Assembly (NCBI GenBank): GCA_017883135.1
Contig: JADGOE010000015.1
Coordinates: forward strand, 1 to 47,406
Source of the DNA: Acidimicrobiales bacterium
GTDB taxonomy: Bacteria; Actinomycetota; Acidimicrobiia; Acidimicrobiales; RAAP-2
DNA: 47,406 nucleotides
Reading direction: 5' to 3'
This document shows, one piece after another, positions 28,216-43,568 of the stretch. Below the pieces are notes generated by a model that saw only the letters and a list, made by a program, of their open reading frames with translations, ran no database searches and was not told where the DNA came from. The position numbers and the translations under genes are program-made. Numbering within the stretch: the first letter of the stretch is position 1; every line of letters starts with the position of its first letter.

Positions 28216-29042
28216 GCTCCGCTGCCTTCTTCCTCGGTCGTGTCGGCAGACTCGGTCGTGTCGGCCTCGGTCGAGTCGGCCTCGGTCGTGTCGGCCGGCA
28301 CCGGGCTCTCGTCGGCAACGACCGGCGGGGTGCTGCCTGCGTCGGTGTTGCCACCCGGCAGCGTGCCGTCGGTGAAGATCACCCAGTCGTTGACCAGGAT
28401 GTCGTAGGAGTTCAACTCTCCGACCACCATCGTCTGGACCTCGGGGAGGTTGCCGAAGGATCGATCTGCGTAGCCGTCCTCATCCCCCAGCACCACCAGG
28501 ACGCGTCCGGATACGCCGAGCGCCCGCAGAACAGCAATGGCACCTTTGGTCGAAGGCACATCGAAGTCCCACCCATCGACCAGGACCACCCGGTCCTGGG
28601 AGGCCCGGTCCGACAGGGCGGACCGCAGCGCCAGCTGGATCATCTTCTTCGGCGTCTTCTGCGCGTAGGGGCGGGGCTTGGGCCCGAGAGCCACGCCTCC
28701 GCCGACCCAGATCGGCGACCGGATCGAGCCCGCCCGGGCCCGCCCGGTTCCCTTCTGCCGGAAGGGCTTCACCCCGCCGCCACGGACTTCGGATCTGGTC
28801 TTCGTCGACTGGGTCCCCGAACGGGCGGCCGCCAGCTGGGCTGTCACCACCTGATGCAGCACGGCCAGATTGGGCTCGATGCCGAAGATCGAGGCATCGA
28901 GCTCGACCTCGCCGAGCTCAGTGCCGTCGCAGGAGCGCCTGGTCACCGTGCGCCGCTGCGGGGCAGGACGAAGGAAGCGCCGGATCTGGCCCGGGGTGGC
29001 CGTCTCGAGATCGATGGTGCCGGCGGTTTCGGTGGTGCTCAT
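28212..29042 (-). CDS. rplD: 50S ribosomal protein L4 with acidic repeat tail
   Basis: L4 contacts the tunnel and, in E. coli, regulates the S10 operon. The core includes LHQVVTAQLAAARSGTQSTKTRSEVRGGGVKPFRQKGTGRARAGSIRSP, the tunnel-loop signature, and VLVVLGDEDG. The last 47 residues (230-276) are outside the family: a Gly/Pro/Asp linker followed by Ala-Asp-Thr-Thr-Glu type repeats ending EEEGSGA, encoded by a 15-bp tandem repeat. Length 276 against the usual 200-225. It overlaps both rplC and rplW as ATGA, so the stop position is well supported. Confidence 0.96.
   Translation of the reverse strand: MSTTETAGTIDLETATPGQIRRFLRPAPQRRTVTRRSCDGTELGEVELDASIFGIEPNLAVLHQVVTAQLAAARSGTQSTKTRSEVRGGGVKPFRQKGTGRARAGSIRSPIWVGGGVALGPKPRPYAQKTPKKMIQLALRSALSDRASQDRVVLVDGWDFDVPSTKGAIAVLRALGVSGRVLVVLGDEDGYADRSFGNLPEVQTMVVGELNSYDILVNDWVIFTDGTLPGGNTDAGSTPPVVADESPVPADTTEADSTEADTTESADTTEEEGSGA
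28233..28295 (-). repeat. 15-bp tandem repeat inside the rplD tail
   Basis: Four copies of ctcggtcgtgtcggc (plus-strand sense), at 28233-28247, 28251-28265, 28266-28280 and 28281-28295. The third copy has one substitution and three extra bases separate the first two. Each unit encodes five residues of the acidic Ala/Asp/Thr/Glu tail, so the array stays in frame. Confidence 0.9.
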
Positions 29043-29701
29043 GATGCCGTGCCTCCCTTGACCAAGGTTGCCTTCACTGCGTCCCTGAGGACCACGATGC
29101 CGCCCCTCGGGCCGGGTACCGCACCCTTGACCAGGATCAGCTCCCGTTCCGAATCGGCCTGGACGATCTCGAGGTTGAGGGTGGTCACCTGCTGGCCCCC
29201 CATCCGTCCGGCCATCCGGGTCCCCTTGAACACCCGGGAGGGGGTTGCACAGGCACCGATCGAGCCTGGCGAACGGTGCTTCTTGTGGTTACCGTGGCTG
29301 GCTCCCTGGCCCTTGAAATTGTGCCGTTTCATGCCTCCGGCGAAGCCCTTGCCCTTGGACACAGCGATGGCATCGACCAGCTCGCCCGGCTGGAGCAGAT
29401 CTGCGGTCAACTGCTGGCCCACCTCGTAGCTCGACGTGTCGTCGATCCGCAGCTCGACCAGGCGCCGGCCGGGGTCCACACCCGACTTGTCGTAGTGGCC
29501 CTGCTCCGGCTTGGTCAGCGCAGAGGCCCGGCGGTGGCCCCAGGTCACCTGCAACGCGGAGTAGCCCTCGTGCTCAGGGGTCTTGACCTGCACCACACGA
29601 ACCGGCGCCACGCGCAGGACCGTCACCGGTATCGCCCGGTGCTGGTCGTCCCAAATCTGGGTCATTCCGACTTTTTCGCCCACGATCGCCTTGGTGGCCA
29701 C
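29039..29701 (-). CDS. rplC: 50S ribosomal protein L3
   Basis: Early-assembly protein reaching the peptidyl-transferase centre. I chose the GTG at 29701 (VATKAIVGEKVGMTQIWD), preceded by a GGAG site eight bases upstream and matching the family N-terminus. A GTG at 29740 would add 13 residues. The product is 220 residues. The loop GMKRHNFKGQGASHGNHKKHRSPGSIGACATPSRVFKGTRMAGRMGG includes the methylatable Gln of GQGASHG. It overlaps rplD and is preceded by a structured 289-base spacer. Confidence 0.96.
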   Translation of the reverse strand: MATKAIVGEKVGMTQIWDDQHRAIPVTVLRVAPVRVVQVKTPEHEGYSALQVTWGHRRASALTKPEQGHYDKSGVDPGRRLVELRIDDTSSYEVGQQLTADLLQPGELVDAIAVSKGKGFAGGMKRHNFKGQGASHGNHKKHRSPGSIGACATPSRVFKGTRMAGRMGGQQVTTLNLEIVQADSERELILVKGAVPGPRGGIVVLRDAVKATLVKGGTAS

Positions 29702-29828
29702 TGGAGCTTCTCCGTCTCGACTCTTCGCTTTGCTCGACACCGGCCGGCATCGATCGGTTCCTGCTGCCCTGCTGTCCCGGCCCTGGTGACTTCACCGACG
29801 CCCTGGCTCGCATCGACTTGCACGCAGA

Positions 29829-29858
29829 CGCTCCGCTCGGAAGATCCCGAGCGGAGCG
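29829..29858 (-). repeat. Perfect 12-bp inverted repeat in the rplC leader
   Basis: CGCTCCGCTCGG and CCGAGCGGAGCG around a six-base loop, about 130 bases upstream of the rplC start. The RNA hairpin would be very stable. No U-tract follows on the minus strand, so it is not a classical terminator. Confidence 0.85.
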
Positions 29859-29922
29859 CTCGCCTGGTTTGGCCCGAGGTCCCCGCCGTCTTCCCGCGGG
29901 CGCTCGAACACGTCCCATTCAC

Positions 29923-29950
29923 ATGGTAGGCCCAGAATCGGGCCGACCAA
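29923..29950 (-). promoter_or_regulatory. Possible promoter before rplC, with inverted repeat in its spacer
   Basis: On the minus strand: TTGGTC (29945-29950), 16 bases, TACCAT (29923-29928). A nine-base inverted repeat with one mismatch (29925-29948) covers the spacer and parts of both boxes. The site would let rplC and the downstream genes be transcribed independently of rpsJ. Support is sequence match only. Confidence 0.4.
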
Positions 29951-29969
29951 TGACTCTATACCATTCCAG

Positions 29970-29986
29970 CGGCTCCTGACGAGCCG
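29970..29986 (-). repeat. Hairpin just after rpsJ
   Basis: CGGCTC and GAGCCG around a five-base loop, beginning four bases after the rpsJ stop. No U-tract. It could protect the 3' end of a processed tuf-rpsJ transcript or weakly attenuate read-through. Confidence 0.4.
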
Positions 29987-29990
29987 GCCG

Positions 29991-30320
29991 CTAGACGGTC
30001 TGGATCTTGATCTCGATGTCCACGCCAGCCGGCAGGTCGAGCCTCTGGAGCGAGTCCACCGTCTTCGGCGTGTGCTCCACGATATCGACCAGGCGCTTGT
30101 GCACCCGCATCTCGAAATGCTCCCGGCTGTCCTTGTACTTGTGGGGCGACCGGATCACCGTGTAACGGTGCTTCTCCGTGGGAAGTGGAACCGGACCCAG
30201 CACCTTTGCCTGGGTACGGAGCACCGTTTGCACGATCTTCTCGGTGGACTGATCGAGGATCTCGTGATCGTAGGCCTTCAGGCGGATTCGGATCTTCTGG
30301 CGGGGGCCTTCTGCGGCCAT
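29991..30320 (-). CDS. rpsJ: 30S ribosomal protein S10 (NusE)
   Basis: Head protein that also serves as NusE, the NusB partner in antitermination. The 109 residues include [72 protein letters not shown]. The ATG has a GAGAGGA site. It is 41 bases after tuf and, unusually, 289 bases before rplC, so here it sits at the end of the str group rather than tightly leading the S10 operon. Confidence 0.98.
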   Translation of the reverse strand: MAAEGPRQKIRIRLKAYDHEILDQSTEKIVQTVLRTQAKVLGPVPLPTEKHRYTVIRSPHKYKDSREHFEMRVHKRLVDIVEHTPKTVDSLQRLDLPAGVDIEIKIQTV

Positions 30321-30361
30321 GGGTACAGCGTCCTCTCGTGGGTGTATTCGCTAGGGCTGGA

Positions 30362-31549
<1,188 letters not shown>

Positions 31550-31721
31550 AGCTGGGGTAATGCTCCCTGATCTCGGACGGTACCCCCTCGGGCCCGCCAC
31601 GACGGCGGCGGATGCCTCCGTCATTCCTCGTGTATCGGTGGTGTAGCGCTACTGCTGCTCGCCGCAGCGGTTGACCCGCTGGCTCACGATCCTGTGATGC
31701 TCGGTTGATTCGGTACGACTA

Positions 31722-31736
31722 CCGGATGCGATCCGG
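31722..31736 (-). repeat. Hairpin in the fusA-tuf gap
   Basis: CCGGAT and ATCCGG around a three-base loop, 23 bases after the fusA stop. The 210-base fusA-tuf gap also contains a 10-bp palindrome (GTAGCGCTAC, 31643-31652). I found no convincing promoter for tuf in it. Confidence 0.35.
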
Positions 31737-31759
31737 GGCGAACCCGGGTCACACGCCGC

Positions 31760-33856
31760 CTACTCTCCGCGCGCCTTGGCGATGATCTCCTTGGCGATCG
31801 ACTCAGGAACCTCGTTGTAGGCATGGAACTGCATCGAATAGGTGGCCCGCCCCTGAGTGCGCGAGCGCAGGTCGGTAGCGTAGCCGAACATATCGCTCAG
31901 CGGTACCTGTGCCCGGATGATGTGGCTGTTACCCCGCTGCTCCATGCCCTCCACCTTGCCCCGTCGGGCCGACAGGTCGCCGATCACGTCCCCCATGTAG
32001 TCCTCGGGAGTGGTCACCTCGACCGCCATCACCGGCTCGAGGAGGACCGGGCTGGCCAGGTTGGCAGCCTTCTTGATGGCCATCGAGCCGGCGATCTTGA
32101 ACGCCATCTCGGAAGAGTCCACGTCGTGGTAGGAGCCGTAGGTCAAGGTCACCTTGATGTCGACAGTCGGGTACCCGGCCAACACACCCGAGGTGATCGA
32201 CTCACGGATACCCGCATCGACCGATGGGATGTACTCCTTGGGGATGACGCCACCGGTGATCTTGTCCTCGAAGACGTAGCCGCCGGCGGGTCCGGTGGGC
32301 TCGAGGCTGATGACCACGTGGGCGTACTGGCCCTTGCCGCCTGTCTGGCGAACGTACTTCAGCTCGACCTTCTCGACCTTCTTGCGCACCGTCTCGCGGT
32401 AGGCGACCTGGGGCTTGCCCACATTGGCGTCCACATTGAACTCGCGCAGCATCCGGTCGACCAGGACCTCGAGGTGGAGCTCGCCCATTCCGGAGATGAC
32501 CGTCTGGCCGGTCTCCTCGTCGGACTGGACCCGGAACGTCGGGTCCTCCTCGGACAGCGAGAAGAGGGCCTTGGACAGCTTGTCCTGGTCGGCCTTGGTC
32601 TTCGGCTCCACGGCCACGTGGATCACCGGCTCCGGGAAGGTCAGTGACTCCAGGACCACCTGATTGTCGGGGTCGCACAGGGTGTCGCCGGTGGTGGTCT
32701 GCTTGAGGCCCACCGCTGCCACGATGTCGCCGGCAAAGACCGCATCGAGGTCCTCACGGGAGTTGGCGTGCATCTGGAGCAAGCGCCCGACTCGCTCTTT
32801 GCGGTCCTTGGTCGAATTGATCACGCCGGAGCCCTTGGTCAGGGTGCCCGAATAGACCCGCAGGTAGGTGAGCTTGCCGACGAACGGGTCGGTCATGATC
32901 TTGAAGGCCAGCGCCGAGAAGGGGGCCGAGTCGTCGGGGGGACGCTCGACGGTCACGCCCTCCTTGCGGGGGACGGTTCCCATGGTGGGCGGTATGTCGA
33001 GAGGGCTGGGGAGGTAGTCGACCACTGCGTCGAGCATGGGCTGGACGCCCTTGTTCTTGAAGGCCGAACCGCACAGGACCGGGACGGCATGGCTCCCGAG
33101 GGTTGCCGTGCGCAGGGCGCGGGTGAGGTCCTCGGCGGTAATCTCCTCGTCGCCCAGGTACTTCTCCATGATGATGTCGTCATGGTTGGACACGACGTCG
33201 ATGAGCTGATGGCGCGCCTCGTCGGCACGGTCCTTCATGTCTGCGGGGATCTCCTCGACGGTCCACTCCTCACCCATGCCGTCCTCCCACACCAGGGCCT
33301 GCATGCGCACCAGGTCGACGACACCCCGAAACCCGCCTTCGGAGCCGATCGGCAGCTGCACCACCGCCGGCACCGCGTCGAGGCGGTCCCGGATCATCTC
33401 GACGCCCTGCTCGAAGTTGGCGCCGGTCCGGTCCATCTTGTTGATGAAGCAGATCCGGGGGACCTCGTACTTGTTGGCCTGCCGCCACACCGTCTCGGTC
33501 TGGGGCTCCACGCCGGCTACCGCGTCGAAGACCGCCACGGCGCCATCGAGGACCCGGAGGGACCGCTCCACCTCGACGGTGAAGTCGACATGGCCGGGGG
33601 TGTCGATGATGTTGATCAGCGTGTCGTGCCAGATGCAGGTGGTGGCTGCCGAGGTGATGGTGATGCCGCGCTCTTGCTCCTGGACCATCCAGTCCATGGT
33701 GGCGCCGCCGTCGTGGACCTCACCGATCTTGTAGTTCTTTCCCGTGTAATAGAGGATCCGCTCGGTAGTGGTGGTCTTGCCCGCGTCGATATGGGCCATG
33801 ATCCCGATGTTTCGGGTTTTGGCCAGGGGGTGGTTGCGGGTAGGGGCTTCAGCCAT
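31760..33856 (-). CDS. fusA: Elongation factor G
   Basis: GTPase that drives translocation and, with RRF, ribosome recycling. The 698 residues have G1 [19 protein letters not shown] (about 22-40), G2 in [12 protein letters not shown]3 [23 protein letters not shown], and G4 INKMDRTG, followed by domains II-V ending in the translocation domain. Length and N-terminus ([19 protein letters not shown]) are canonical. It lies 71 bases after rpsG. Only one fusA is in the window, with no sign of a fusidic-acid-resistance paralogue. Confidence 0.98.
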   Translation of the reverse strand: MAEAPTRNHPLAKTRNIGIMAHIDAGKTTTTERILYYTGKNYKIGEVHDGGATMDWMVQEQERGITITSAATTCIWHDTLINIIDTPGHVDFTVEVERSLRVLDGAVAVFDAVAGVEPQTETVWRQANKYEVPRICFINKMDRTGANFEQGVEMIRDRLDAVPAVVQLPIGSEGGFRGVVDLVRMQALVWEDGMGEEWTVEEIPADMKDRADEARHQLIDVVSNHDDIIMEKYLGDEEITAEDLTRALRTATLGSHAVPVLCGSAFKNKGVQPMLDAVVDYLPSPLDIPPTMGTVPRKEGVTVERPPDDSAPFSALAFKIMTDPFVGKLTYLRVYSGTLTKGSGVINSTKDRKERVGRLLQMHANSREDLDAVFAGDIVAAVGLKQTTTGDTLCDPDNQVVLESLTFPEPVIHVAVEPKTKADQDKLSKALFSLSEEDPTFRVQSDEETGQTVISGMGELHLEVLVDRMLREFNVDANVGKPQVAYRETVRKKVEKVELKYVRQTGGKGQYAHVVISLEPTGPAGGYVFEDKITGGVIPKEYIPSVDAGIRESITSGVLAGYPTVDIKVTLTYGSYHDVDSSEMAFKIAGSMAIKKAANLASPVLLEPVMAVEVTTPEDYMGDVIGDLSARRGKVEGMEQRGNSHIIRAQVPLSDMFGYATDLRSRTQGRATYSMQFHAYNEVPESIAKEIIAKARGE

Positions 33857-33927
33857 GGTTGATCAGCTCTCGGGTAGTACTCGTAGACAGTGCCCGCTGC
33901 GCGAAACGGGGCCGCAACGGCCCTCTT

Positions 33928-34398
33928 CTACCAGCGGTAGTGAGCGAAGGCCTTGTTGGACTCCGCCATCTTATGGAGATCTTCACGGCGCTTGGCCGCG
34001 GCTCCGATCCCGTTGGCGGCATCGCGGATCTCGTTGGAGAGGCGTTCGGCCATCGTCTTCTCCCGGCGCTGCTGGGAGTAGCCGACCAACCAACGGATGG
34101 ACAGCGTGGTGGCCCGGCGAGGGCGCACCTCCACGGGAACCTGGTAGGTGGCGCCACCGACCCGGCGGCTGCGGACCTCGAGTTCGGGGCGGGTGTTCTC
34201 CACCGCCTTCTTCAGCACCGCCACCGGGTCGTTGCCGCTCTTCTCCGCCACGTCGGCCAGCGCGTCGTAAACGATGCGCTCGGCCAGGGTGCGCTTGCCG
34301 CGGCTCAACACCCGGTTCACCACCTGGGTGACGAGTACCGAGTGGTACACCGGGTCGGGTATCAATTCACGTCGTACAGCTGGACCTTTGCGAGGCAC
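33928..34398 (-). CDS. rpsG: 30S ribosomal protein S7
   Basis: Head-assembly protein; in E. coli it represses the str operon. The 156 residues start [47 protein letters not shown] and include [25 protein letters not shown] and [18 protein letters not shown]. The GTG at 34398 is one base after the rpsL stop (TGACGTG) with AAGGAG seven bases upstream, so coupling to rpsL is likely. Confidence 0.98.
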   Translation of the reverse strand: MPRKGPAVRRELIPDPVYHSVLVTQVVNRVLSRGKRTLAERIVYDALADVAEKSGNDPVAVLKKAVENTRPELEVRSRRVGGATYQVPVEVRPRRATTLSIRWLVGYSQQRREKTMAERLSNEIRDAANGIGAAAKRREDLHKMAESNKAFAHYRW

Positions 34399-34399
34399 G

Positions 34400-34771
<372 letters not shown>

Positions 34772-34886
34772 GCGTTACCTCTAGGTCGTGAACTGCGGGC
34801 ATACTCCAGGAATGACTCGGGTGTGCTGCGCGACCGTCCTGCGAACAGGCACGGCGCACCGTTCGGCGCGCAGCCGCAAGGGACCC

Positions 34887-34915
34887 ATGCTACGGCATCG
34901 CCGGCCTACGGGCAA
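34887..34915 (-). promoter_or_regulatory. Predicted promoter of the str genes (rpsL-rpsG-fusA)
   Basis: On the minus strand: TTGCCC (34910-34915), exactly 17 bases, TAGCAT (34887-34892). It lies in the 233-base gap between rpoC and rpsL and leaves a leader of about 110 bases. Confidence 0.6.
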
Positions 34916-34949
34916 GCGCGGCCGGGCTGTCCGGACCGGCTCCAGCGCT

Positions 34950-34986
34950 GGCCCCGGTGCCGGGCGCACGCGGGCGCTGTGGGGCC
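34950..34986 (-). terminator. GC-rich hairpin after rpoC, possible terminator
   Basis: The outer stem is GGCCCC and GGGGCC, with an inner CCCGG and CCGGG pairing, starting about 18 bases after the rpoC stop. No U-tract. It sits just upstream of the predicted rpsL promoter, where a terminator would make sense. Confidence 0.35.
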
Positions 34987-35004
34987 GTCGAACGCCCGGA
35001 ACAC

Positions 35005-39086
<4,082 letters not shown>

Positions 39087-39087
<1 letters not shown>

Positions 39088-42000
39088 CAGAATCCCCTTT
39101 CCGCAGCGCGTCGAGCATCTTCTTCGTCCGACCCTCGCTCGGGTCGGCTGATATCGATGCCAAGTTCCTCAGCTGTGCGGAAGACGTCCTCGTCCAGCTC
39201 TCGCATTTCGATCTCTTCCCCGCCGGGTGCCAGCACCTCGACATCGAGGCACAAGGACTGCATCTCCTTGATGAGCACCTTGAAGCTCTCTGGGATGCCG
39301 GGCTCGGGGATGTTCTCGCCCTTGACGATGGCCTCGTACACCTTCACCCGGCCCAACACGTCGTCGGACTTGATGGTGAGGAGCTCTTGAAGCGCATAGG
39401 CCGCGCCGAAGGCCTCGAGTGCCCACACCTCCATCTCCCCGAAGCGTTGCCCACCGAACTGGGCCTTGCCGCCCAGGGGCTGCTGGGTGATCATCGAGTA
39501 CGGGCCGGTCGACCGAGCGTGGATCTTGTCGTCCACCAGGTGGTGGAGCTTCAAGATGTAGACGTATCCGACCGAGATCGGGTTGTCGTACGCCTGGCCG
39601 GTCCGGCCGTTGTAGAGGGTCGACTTCCCGTCGTCAGACACCTGCACGGCCCCGTCTGCGCCATCCGGGTTGAGGCGGCGGAAGATCTGCTGGATGGTCG
39701 GATGCCGACCGGCGTCGGCCTCCTCGTCCCAGTGCGCACCGTCGAACACCGGCGTGGACACCCACACCGCGGGGTCGGTCCGGGGACGGGTCTTCGTCTC
39801 GGTGCCCCGCAGCGGCGGTCGGGCCACATCGCCGGCACCCTCCCAACCCCAACGGGCGGCGTAGCCCAGATGGGACTCGAGTACCTGACCGACGTTCATC
39901 CGGCTGGGCACGCCCAGCGGGTTGAGGATGATGTCGACCGGTGTGCCGTCAGCCTGGTACGGCATGTCCTCGATGGGGAGGATCTTCGAGATGACGCCCT
40001 TGTTGCCGTGGCGACCCGCAAGCTTGTCGCCCTCGGAGATCTTGCGCTTCTGGGCCACGTAGACGCGGACCAGCTGCTCGACGCCGGGTGGGAGCTCGTG
40101 GGCATCGTCGCGGGAGAACACCCGCACGTCGATGACCGTCCCCTGCTCGCCGTGGGGAACCTTGAGCGAGGTGTCTCGCACTTCGCGTGCCTTCTCACCG
40201 AAGATGGCACGCAGCAGCCGCTCCTCGGGGGTCTGCTCGGTCTCACCCTTGGGGGTGACCTTGCCGACGAGCACGTCGCCAGGTCCGACCTCGGCCCCGA
40301 TGCGGATGATGCCGCGCTCGTCGAGGTCGGCCAGGATCTCCTCGGACAGGTTGGGGATGTCCCGTGTGATCTCCTCGGCACCCAACTTGGTGTCGCGGGC
40401 ATCCACCTCGTGCTCCTCGATGTGGATCGACGTGAGCACGTCGTCCTTCACCAGGCGCTCGGAGAGGATGATGGCGTCCTCGTAGTTGTAGCCCTCCCAT
40501 GGCATGAAGGCCACCAAGAGGTTCTTGCCCAGGGCCAGCTCGCCGTTGTGGGTGGCCGGACCGTCGGCGAGCACATCGCCCGCCGAGACCTTCTGGCCTT
40601 CCTCTACGATGACCTTCTGGTTGATGGCCGTGTTCTGGTTGGACCGGCGGAACTTGGCCAAATGGTAGGTCTTCTTGCCCAGCACGGTGCCGTTGCGATC
40701 CTTCGCACCGGCCTTGTACTCGACGATGATCTGGTCACCGGAGACGTCGGCCACCGTTCCGTCGCCCTCGGCCAGCACCACGTCGCCGGCGTCGCGGGCG
40801 GCGCGGGCTTCCACACCGGTGCCGATGTAGGGAGCCTCGGGCACCACCAGCGGGACCGCCTGCTTCTGCATGTTGGCGCCCATCAGGGCCCGGTTGGCGT
40901 CGTCGTGCTCGACGAAGGGGATCAAAGCGGTGGACACCGAGACGATCTGCTTGGGCGACACGTCCATCAGGTCGACCTCGGCCGGAGGCACGAAGTCGAT
41001 TTCGGAGGTGGTCCCGTACGACGTGGTGGCCGCGCCGACCCGCACACCGGTTCCCTGAGGGCCGCGGCGGACCAGCACCTTCTCCTCGGTGAACCGCCCC
41101 TTGTCGTCCAGTGCGGCCGAAGCCTGCGCGATGACGTGCTCCTCCTCCTCGTCAGCGGCAAGGTAGGTGATCTCCTTGGTCACCTGGCCGTCGAACACCT
41201 TGCGGTACGGGGTCTCGATGAAGCCGTACTCGTTGACCCGCGCGTAGGTGGCGAGGGATCCGATCAGGCCGATGTTGGGACCTTCGGGGGTCTCGATCGG
41301 GCACATGCGCCCGTAGTGCGAGGTGTGGACGTCACGGACCTCGAAGCCGGCACGCTCACGCGACAGGCCACCTGGGCCGAGGGCCGACAGACGCCGCTTG
41401 TGGGCCAACCCGGACAGCGGGTTGTTCTGGTCCATGAACTGGCTCAACTGGCTGGTCCCGAAGAACTCCTTGACGGCAGCGACCACCGGCCGGATGTTGA
41501 TCAGGGTCTGAGGCGTGATGGCCTCGACGTCCTGGGTGGTCATCCGCTCGCGGACCACACGCTCCATCCGCGAGAGGCCCACACGGACCTGGTTCTGGAT
41601 CAACTCACCGACAGAGCGGATCCGGCGGTTGGCAAAGTGGTCCTGATCGTCGATCCGGTAGGTCGACTCACCGTCGGCCATGTGCTTGGCCAGATGGAGC
41701 ATGTAGGTCGACGACGCCAGGATCTCCGAGGGGCTGAGCACACCCTGGGTCGGGGTCGGACGCTCGAGGTCGATCTTCAAGATGTCCGAGATCCGCTCGA
41801 TCTCCGGCCCGAGCTTCCGGTTCAGCTTGTACCGGCCCACTCGGGTGAGGTCGTAGCGCTTGGGGTTGAAGAAGGCATTCTCGAAGTACTGGCGAGCCGC
41901 CTCGACCGACAGCGGTTCACCTGGGCGGGCACGCTTGTAGATCTCGAGCAGCGCTTCCTCGCGGGTGGGGGCGAGGTTCTGCTCCTTCTCCCACTGACCC

Positions 42001-42662
42001 TCGAGGAAGTCGAAGTGGCGGACGAACCGCTCCAAGAATGCAGGGTCCTCGTAACCGAGGGCACGCAGCAACACGAAGAGGGACAGCCGGCGCTTGCGGG
42101 CGACACGGCATCCGGCAGTTACGTCCTTCGACGGCTTGGCCTCGACATCGAACTCGATCCACTCGCCCCGATAGGGGTGGATGGTGCCGGTGAAGACCGT
42201 CTTTGCATCGCGCCCGGGCTGGAAGATGACGCCCGGGGAACGCACCAACTGGCTCACCACGACACGCTCGGTGCCGTTGACGATGAAGGTGCCCTTGTCG
42301 GTCATCACCGGGAAGTCCCCCATGAAGACCGTCTGTTCTTTGATCTCGCCGGTTCCGGCATTCATGAAGCGCGCCCGCACGAAGACCGGCGCCGCGTAGG
42401 TCATGTCCTTTTCCTTGCACTCCTCCACCGAGTACTTCGGCGGCGGGCGCAGGTCAGGGTCGGTCGGATCGAACTCCAACTCGAGGCTCAGCTGGCCGGT
42501 GAAGTCCTCGATCGGGCTGATGTCGTTGAACGTCTCGGCGAGGCCCCGGTCCAGAAACCACTGGAAGGAGTCCCGCTGGATTGCCACGAGATCCGGCAAC
42601 GGCAAGGCCTCGTCGATGTTGGCAAATGAAAAACGTTCCGGGCTTTTGGACCGTGTAGGCAA
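39087..42662 (-). CDS. rpoB: RNA polymerase subunit beta
   Basis: Catalytic partner of beta'. The 1191 residues start at a TTG ([20 protein letters not shown]) with GGAGGAG seven bases upstream, which decides this start. The rifampicin pocket (nucleotides about 41380-41460) reads [21 protein letters not shown] then LSALGPGG: the residues equivalent to E. coli Asp516, His526 and Ser531 are all wild type, so a rifampicin-sensitive enzyme is expected. Later motifs include [15 protein letters not shown] and [17 protein letters not shown]. The C-terminal tail is acidic and short. Confidence 0.98.
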
Positions 42663-42858
42663 CGGCCTACTCCTCCCAGTTGCAAGGCGAATGGGGCAAG
42701 GACGGGGTACTGCGGTGGTTCACTTCTCGATGCTGCATTTGTCGGAGAGTTCTCAGGGGTCGACAACCACCGCCGGAGCAGTTGTCAGGGGCGCCAGGGC
42801 GCGCGTCACTCAGCCAAAACACTGGGGAAGGCGTCAGGAGCAGGCACGGCAACCAGTA

Positions 42859-42887
42859 AGCATAACCGGAAGCGCAACGAATCACAA
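42859..42887 (-). promoter_or_regulatory. Proximal promoter of rpoB-rpoC
   Basis: On the minus strand: TTGTGA (42882-42887), 17 bases, TATGCT (42859-42864). The -10 is close to the TATAAT consensus. It lies about 200 bases upstream of the rpoB start, downstream of a second promoter. Confidence 0.65.
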
Positions 42888-42920
42888 CCCAAGGAAGGAA
42901 TCCCCGATCCAGGCGTGCCC

Positions 42921-42949
42921 AGGGTAGGAGACCCACTGCCCCCCGTCAA
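42921..42949 (-). promoter_or_regulatory. Distal promoter of rpoB-rpoC
   Basis: On the minus strand: TTGACG (42944-42949), 17 bases, TACCCT (42921-42926). The -35 matches the TTGACA consensus at five of six positions. With the proximal promoter it forms a tandem pair about 60 bases apart. Confidence 0.65.
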
Positions 42950-43058
42950 GGATCCTGCCGGAAGTGGCGGTGCGTCGTCGGCCACCCACGAGGAGGCTGC
43001 CGGCCTGTCGCGCCGGTGCCCGGCTGCCGGCGAACCGACAACCGGACACCGAGCAGCG

Positions 43059-43448
43059 CTACTTGAGCTCGACGGTGGCGCCTGCGCCCTCGAGCTGTGC
43101 CTTTGCCTTCTCTGCGTCTTCCTTGTTGGCCCGCTCCAGCACCGGCTTGGGTGCCCCGTCCACCAGGTCCTTGGCCTCCTTGAGGCCCAGACTGGTCAGC
43201 GAACGGACTTCCTTGATCACCTGGATCTTCTTGTCGCCGGCGGCCGTCAGGATGACGTCGTACTCGCTCTTCTCCTCCTCGGCTGCGACATCGTCGCCGC
43301 CGGCGGGTGCGGCTGCGGCAACGGCCACCGGCGCCGCCGCGGTCACGCCGAAGCGCTCCTCGAACTCCTTCAGCAGCTCGCTGAGCTCGAGAACGGACAG
43401 CTCAGAGATGCCGTCCAGAATCTGGTCCTTGGTCAGTGTGCCTGCCAT
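43059..43448 (-). CDS. rplL: 50S ribosomal protein L7/L12
   Basis: Stalk protein that recruits translation GTPases. The N-terminal dimerisation region is [35 protein letters not shown], followed by an Ala/Gly/Pro hinge (about 35-55). The C-terminal domain has [45 protein letters not shown]. Length 129 is normal. AAGGAG precedes the ATG. It follows rplJ by 120 bases containing a GCCGGCC/GGCCGGC hairpin (43527-43558). Confidence 0.98.
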   Translation of the reverse strand: MAGTLTKDQILDGISELSVLELSELLKEFEERFGVTAAAPVAVAAAAPAGGDDVAAEEEKSEYDVILTAAGDKKIQVIKEVRSLTSLGLKEAKDLVDGAPKPVLERANKEDAEKAKAQLEGAGATVELK

Positions 43449-43568
43449 CGTCGTAACTCCTTGTTTCCTTGTTCTGTCTTCGGTTGGTGTGGTCGGTCTC
43501 TTCGGTACTGGTTCAGTTATCGGGGTGCCGGCCTGGTGCCCAGGTCGTGGTGGCCGGCGCCCGTGCCG

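Larger units (their letters stand above)
42663..43058 (-). other. 396-base rplL-rpoB intergenic region
   Basis: No coding sequence is supported here. From rplL onward it holds a GC-rich stretch in which a 10-bp sequence (GCCGGCAGCC on the minus strand) occurs twice, at 43022-43031 and 42995-43004, and may form an attenuating hairpin. Two well-formed promoters follow, and then an untranslated leader of about 190-250 bases before the rpoB ribosome-binding site. Confidence 0.7.

Noticed and set aside
28233-28295. Tandem repeat as a CRISPR-like array
   Set aside because: The units are 15 bp, directly adjacent without spacers, and in frame within rplD, so this is a coding repeat.
30321-30361. An S10-operon leader upstream of rpsJ as in E. 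coli
   Set aside because: The tuf-rpsJ gap is 41 bases with no hairpin large enough for an L4-binding leader.
41380-41460. Ala in place of Thr before the rifampicin-pocket His (GLAHKRR) as a resistance change
   Set aside because: The Asp, His and Ser positions that dominate rifampicin resistance are wild type, and the Ala position varies between species. I would not predict resistance.
39387-42629. A 1080-codon open frame on the plus strand opposite rpoB, and others opposite rpoC (35884-38061) and glmS (8113-10116)
   Set aside because: They mirror the genuine genes on the minus strand. High GC removes stop codons from the opposite strand, and the translations are low-complexity with no recognisable domains.
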